From Desulfomonilia bacterium (GTDB lineage Bacteria; Desulfobacterota; Desulfomonilia; UBA1062), in NCBI GenBank assembly GCA_036567785.1, contig DATCTV010000019.1, positions 1 to 62,169 of the forward strand: a stretch of 62,169 nt of DNA, written 5' to 3'. Below the pieces are notes generated by a model. That model was not told the DNA's origin and did no database searches. It worked only from the letters and a program-made list of their open reading frames with translations. Each line of letters starts with the position of its first letter. Position 1 is the first letter of the stretch. Positions 59,335 to 62,169 of the stretch are shown here, in pieces. The position numbers and the translations under genes are program-made.

Positions 59335-59996
59335 AAAGAACATTTCAGTACAGTTTTGCATGGTATGTTGAAATTTTAATGATTTTTTCGATCATGATGG
59401 GGTGTGCCCATGACCAGGAAGGGAAGGCGCCGCCCGCCGATGTCCTGTATAAAGAGGCTCAGCAATTTGCAACGGATGGCAAAGTTGAGAAGGCTTCAGA
59501 GGCTTTCATGAAGGTCAGGACATTCTATCCCGGCAATGATCTTGCAAAGCAATCTCTGCTCGATCTGTCCGACCTTTATTATAATAATAAAGAATATGTT
59601 TCTGCATTGAGCAGCTACCAGGAATTCAGGATGCTTTACCCTACGGATGCTAAATCCGAGTACTGCATGTTCAAAGCAGCCATGTGCCATTTCAAGCAGA
59701 TATTGACCATTGACCGGGATCAGACTGAAACGGTCAAGTCTATCAAGTCTTTTGAAGATTTTCTTCGCATGTACCCTGATTCCACCTATTCAAATGAGGC
59801 AAATGAAAACCTCAAAAAATCAAAAATAGTGCTTGCAAAAAACGGGATATACATAGGCAAATTCTACATGCATAGGAAAAAATGGCATGAAGCGGCATGC
59901 AGAAGATTTACTGAAGTCAAGGCCGGGTTTCCCGGACTTGGCCTGGACGAGGAGCTTGATAAACTTATAAAAGAATCCTGCGGCACTAAGGAGTAG
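59331..59996 (+). CDS. BamD-like TPR lipoprotein
   Basis: A 221-aa lipoprotein. A long N-terminal segment ends in lipobox MMGC (Cys about 25). Five TPR-like helix pairs follow (VLYKEAQQFATDGKVEKA, YNNKEYVSALSSYQEFR, FEDFLRMYPDS), as in BamD/ComL. It may be BamD of the outer-membrane assembly machine or a paralogue. The GTG start overlaps the stop of the LpoA-like gene. The tail overlaps selB by 11 bases. Confidence 0.82.
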   Translation: MKRTFQYSFAWYVEILMIFSIMMGCAHDQEGKAPPADVLYKEAQQFATDGKVEKASEAFMKVRTFYPGNDLAKQSLLDLSDLYYNNKEYVSALSSYQEFRMLYPTDAKSEYCMFKAAMCHFKQILTIDRDQTETVKSIKSFEDFLRMYPDSTYSNEANENLKKSKIVLAKNGIYIGKFYMHRKKWHEAACRRFTEVKAGFPGLGLDEELDKLIKESCGTKE

Positions 59997-61851
59997 GATA
60001 TGGTTTCCTCATATCTCCAACCCTCAGGGTTATTCTTATCCTGTCAAGATATTCCATGTAGGGTATAGCATACTTGCGGCTTACTCCTGTAATTGTCTTC
60101 ATGTCTGCCGGATTCATGGTGCTGTTGTTTCTGAAGAATTCCCTTATCTTTTCCTTAAGGATTTTTTCATTCTCGTCAGTCAGGAAGATATCATCCTTTA
60201 TCCTGAAGAGTCTGCCTTCCCTGACCATGAATGAAAGTATGCCGGTCAGCTTCTTCATGTCGATATCCAGTTTCTCTGAAATCAGCAGTGGGCTTGGGGG
60301 TTCGAGACCGGAGCTGTTGAGCAGCATGTAGATGTTCCGGGTTACATCTTTATCATTTCCAAGGGACGCATTGAAATCTATCATTCTGATGTTAGGGCCG
60401 TCCTCGATGATTATCCGGTTTTTTAGCATATCTGTAAGTGCCCTGTGGAAAAGTTTGGGGTTGGCCTTTGTCTTGATGGATGACTTCAGATGCTCTTTTG
60501 AAATCCCGGGTGATGACGGATTTGCCTCATGATAGGCTGTGGCTGTGCTTGATATAAGATTTTTCAGCACATCAATGTGTCTTGAACTGACATATAAATC
60601 ATTCTGTGAATCAAAACGCACTATCTCATTTTTTGTCTGAAGCTCCTGCAATGCCTTTTCAACAGACTGAGAGTTATCTGCAAGGTGGGCCTGAACAGTC
60701 TTTTTCGAAATGCCGGTCAGGCCGGAATCCATTACAAGTCCCAGGATGACCCTTGATAGATTGTCGCTCATAAGTTCTGTTGCCGTCTCGATTGAGAACC
60801 TTCTTGACGGATACGGATTGATAACCCTTCCCCCTCCCAGTGTTGTGCCGGGTGAAATGCTTCTGATAATAAATCTGTTACCTATGGATGCTATTATTGG
60901 TTCCTTCAGCCTGATACGTGCAAGCGTCTTTTCTCCAGAAGTATACAGGTTAATATTGCCGTCGACTTCAGCGGTCCCTGTGTAGAGTCTTATTCCGCCT
61001 TTTCCGGGCTGTTTGATAAGCCTCAACTCGGCATCAATGACTTGAGTAGGCCTGAACAGGCCGGATGGCACAAGCCATTGCCCTCTGGCGATTTCCTCAC
61101 GGTCTATCCCCTGAAGATTGATTGCCGTTCTCATACCTGCCGCCGCAGTTTCAACATTTTCGGAATGAATCTGTATGCTTCTTATTTTTGCCCTTATCCC
61201 TGAAGGAAGTATTTCCACATCCTGGCCCCCCTCAAAAGTACCTTTTGCCAGAGTACCGGTTACAACCGTTCCAAAGCCTTTTATGGTAAACACCCTGTCG
61301 ATTGGAAGGAAAGCAATACCGGAGGTGTTTCTTTCTCTGGCCTCAAGCACTTCTTTTTCAATCGCCATGAGCAGTCTGTCGAGTCCGGACCCGGTGACGG
61401 AACTTACAGGGATGATAGGAGTATCCCTTAAAAAGGTTCCGTCAAGGAATGTTTTGACATCGGAAACAGCAAGATCGAGAAGATCTTCATCAACCATGTC
61501 GATTTTTGTAAGCGCGACAATCCCTCTTTCAATGCCCAGAAGTTCACATATCTGGATGTGTTCTACTGTCTGGGGCATGACCCCTTCGTCTGCTGCAACG
61601 ATCAGCAGCACCAGATCAATTCCGGAGGCACCGGAAAGCATATGGCGTATGAATTTAACGTGTCCCGGGACATCGACAACGCCGATCTTTTCTCCTGACG
61701 GCAGGACAAGAGAGGCAAATCCAAGTTCAATCGTGAGGCCTCTTTCCTTCTCCTCTTTCAACCTGTCACAGTCAGTACCTGTCAGCGCCTTGATGAGGGA
61801 TGTTTTTCCGTGGTCAACGTGTCCGGCAGTGCCGATAACTATTCGCTTCAT
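59986..61851 (-). CDS. selB: Selenocysteine-specific elongation factor SelB
   Basis: A 621-aa translation factor. GTP-binding motifs are GTAGHVDHGKTSLI (G1), DVPGHVKFI (G3) and TKID (G4). Domains II-III follow, then four winged helices (about 370-621) that bind the SECIS RNA element. It brings Sec-tRNA to UGA codons, so the organism makes selenoproteins, although none is evident in the window. ATG 61851 fits the family start; no clear Shine-Dalgarno site is seen there. An open frame runs upstream to 61932 with poor composition. Confidence 0.95.
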   Translation of the reverse strand: MKRIVIGTAGHVDHGKTSLIKALTGTDCDRLKEEKERGLTIELGFASLVLPSGEKIGVVDVPGHVKFIRHMLSGASGIDLVLLIVAADEGVMPQTVEHIQICELLGIERGIVALTKIDMVDEDLLDLAVSDVKTFLDGTFLRDTPIIPVSSVTGSGLDRLLMAIEKEVLEARERNTSGIAFLPIDRVFTIKGFGTVVTGTLAKGTFEGGQDVEILPSGIRAKIRSIQIHSENVETAAAGMRTAINLQGIDREEIARGQWLVPSGLFRPTQVIDAELRLIKQPGKGGIRLYTGTAEVDGNINLYTSGEKTLARIRLKEPIIASIGNRFIIRSISPGTTLGGGRVINPYPSRRFSIETATELMSDNLSRVILGLVMDSGLTGISKKTVQAHLADNSQSVEKALQELQTKNEIVRFDSQNDLYVSSRHIDVLKNLISSTATAYHEANPSSPGISKEHLKSSIKTKANPKLFHRALTDMLKNRIIIEDGPNIRMIDFNASLGNDKDVTRNIYMLLNSSGLEPPSPLLISEKLDIDMKKLTGILSFMVREGRLFRIKDDIFLTDENEKILKEKIREFFRNNSTMNPADMKTITGVSRKYAIPYMEYLDRIRITLRVGDMRKPYPTP

Positions 61852-62004
61852 GGTTTTATGGATATACCTTCTGGATAATGGTTCGTCAATTGGCCCTTTT
61901 TTATGCCTGGCTTTATCGCATTTATCCCACATTTTGCGTTTGAGGAGACTGTAACTTTCACATAGGTTTTTCTTTTGATATAAATTGGCTGTAAACGTAC
62001 ATTG

Positions 62005-62169
62005 TCAGGCTATTTCAACTGCATTGCGGTTGAGTGAATGGCTGATGGAGCTTATTTGGTCGAGGAAGTCCTGGAGTTTCAGCCTTATCTTCGGGTTTCT
62101 GATTGATATCCTGAGAATGGTTGAGCCTGCACTTTTGCCCAACTGTGCCGGGATGATGAACCATTTCGG
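62005..62169 (-). CDS. C-terminal part of an unknown protein
   Basis: Open frame of 54 codons to TGA at 62005, running off the window edge. The fragment begins PKWFIIPAQLGKSAGST and ends in a helix-like, charged segment (KIRLKLQDFLDQISSI). I do not recognise it. It would be upstream of selB on the same strand, with about 150 bases between. Confidence 0.5.
   Translation of the reverse strand, partial: PKWFIIPAQLGKSAGSTILRISIRNPKIRLKLQDFLDQISSISHSLNRNAVEIA

Overview
The window looks like a piece of chromosome from an anaerobic, Gram-negative (diderm) bacterium, most likely of the deltaproteobacterial/Desulfobacterota type. The signs are superoxide reductase, flavodiiron protein, rubrerythrins and ferredoxin-dependent 2-oxoacid oxidation, a membrane pyrophosphatase, SelB, and outer-membrane proteins (porin-like barrel, patatin-barrel fusion, BamD-like lipoprotein). 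The lineage is inferred from gene content, not from a marker gene. Most of the window is of moderate GC and densely coded with short or overlapping gene junctions. The first 740 bases are visibly GC-richer and nearly gene-poor, abutting the 3' end of a tRNA-Asn, and look like the edge of an integrated element.

Layout: (1) 1-890, GC-rich island edge with a tiny gene, terminator and tRNA-Asn. (2) 911-9958, minus strand: glycosyltransferase, then the pbpC / alpha-2-macroglobulin pair. (3) 10118-17202, an oxygen-defence region: perR-rubrerythrin-thioredoxin-peroxiredoxin on plus converge on a seven-gene minus operon (superoxide reductase, ferritin, two rubrerythrin-type proteins, flavodiiron protein, high-molecular-weight rubredoxin and a DUF2400 gene). 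Both promoters carry nearly the same PerR/Fur-type palindrome over the -10. (4) 17207-21803: PilZ gene, a four-subunit 2-oxoacid:ferredoxin oxidoreductase operon with a tandem-ACT protein and a four-cluster ferredoxin, and an unknown gene. (5) 21996-24361: pgk-tpiA-secG. (6) 24552-26644: a PurF-like protein without glutaminase residues and a three-gene AtpI-type membrane operon. (7) 26949-31186: Ca-type P-ATPase, HDOD protein, PEBP protein.

(8) 31208-37066, minus operon: phosphoesterase, HIT, LapA, lipA, alaC-type aminotransferase, homoserine dehydrogenase and ApgM, which may serve threonine synthesis. (9) 37196-43620: DUF6051-like protein, acyl-CoA dehydrogenase-like protein, and a MoxR/CoxE pair split by a GxxExxY cassette with 30-bp inverted repeats, then an aminotransferase. 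(10) 43729-46432: a CpxP-CpxR-CpxA-like envelope-stress system with phased GTAAA boxes. (11) 46500-51366: a tightly packed PIG-L / SIS / PIG-L lipoprotein / patatin-barrel operon, the best candidate here for an undescribed envelope amino-sugar or glycolipid pathway. (12) 51378-62169: xthA, porin-like protein, S1-domain protein, RidA, a divergent potassium-independent-type membrane pyrophosphatase, LpoA-like and BamD-like proteins, SelB and a partial gene.

Several genes (perR, the first PIG-L gene, the DUF6051 gene, the glycosyltransferase) have a -10-like element 7-12 bases before the start codon and no convincing Shine-Dalgarno sequence, which suggests leaderless or near-leaderless mRNAs.
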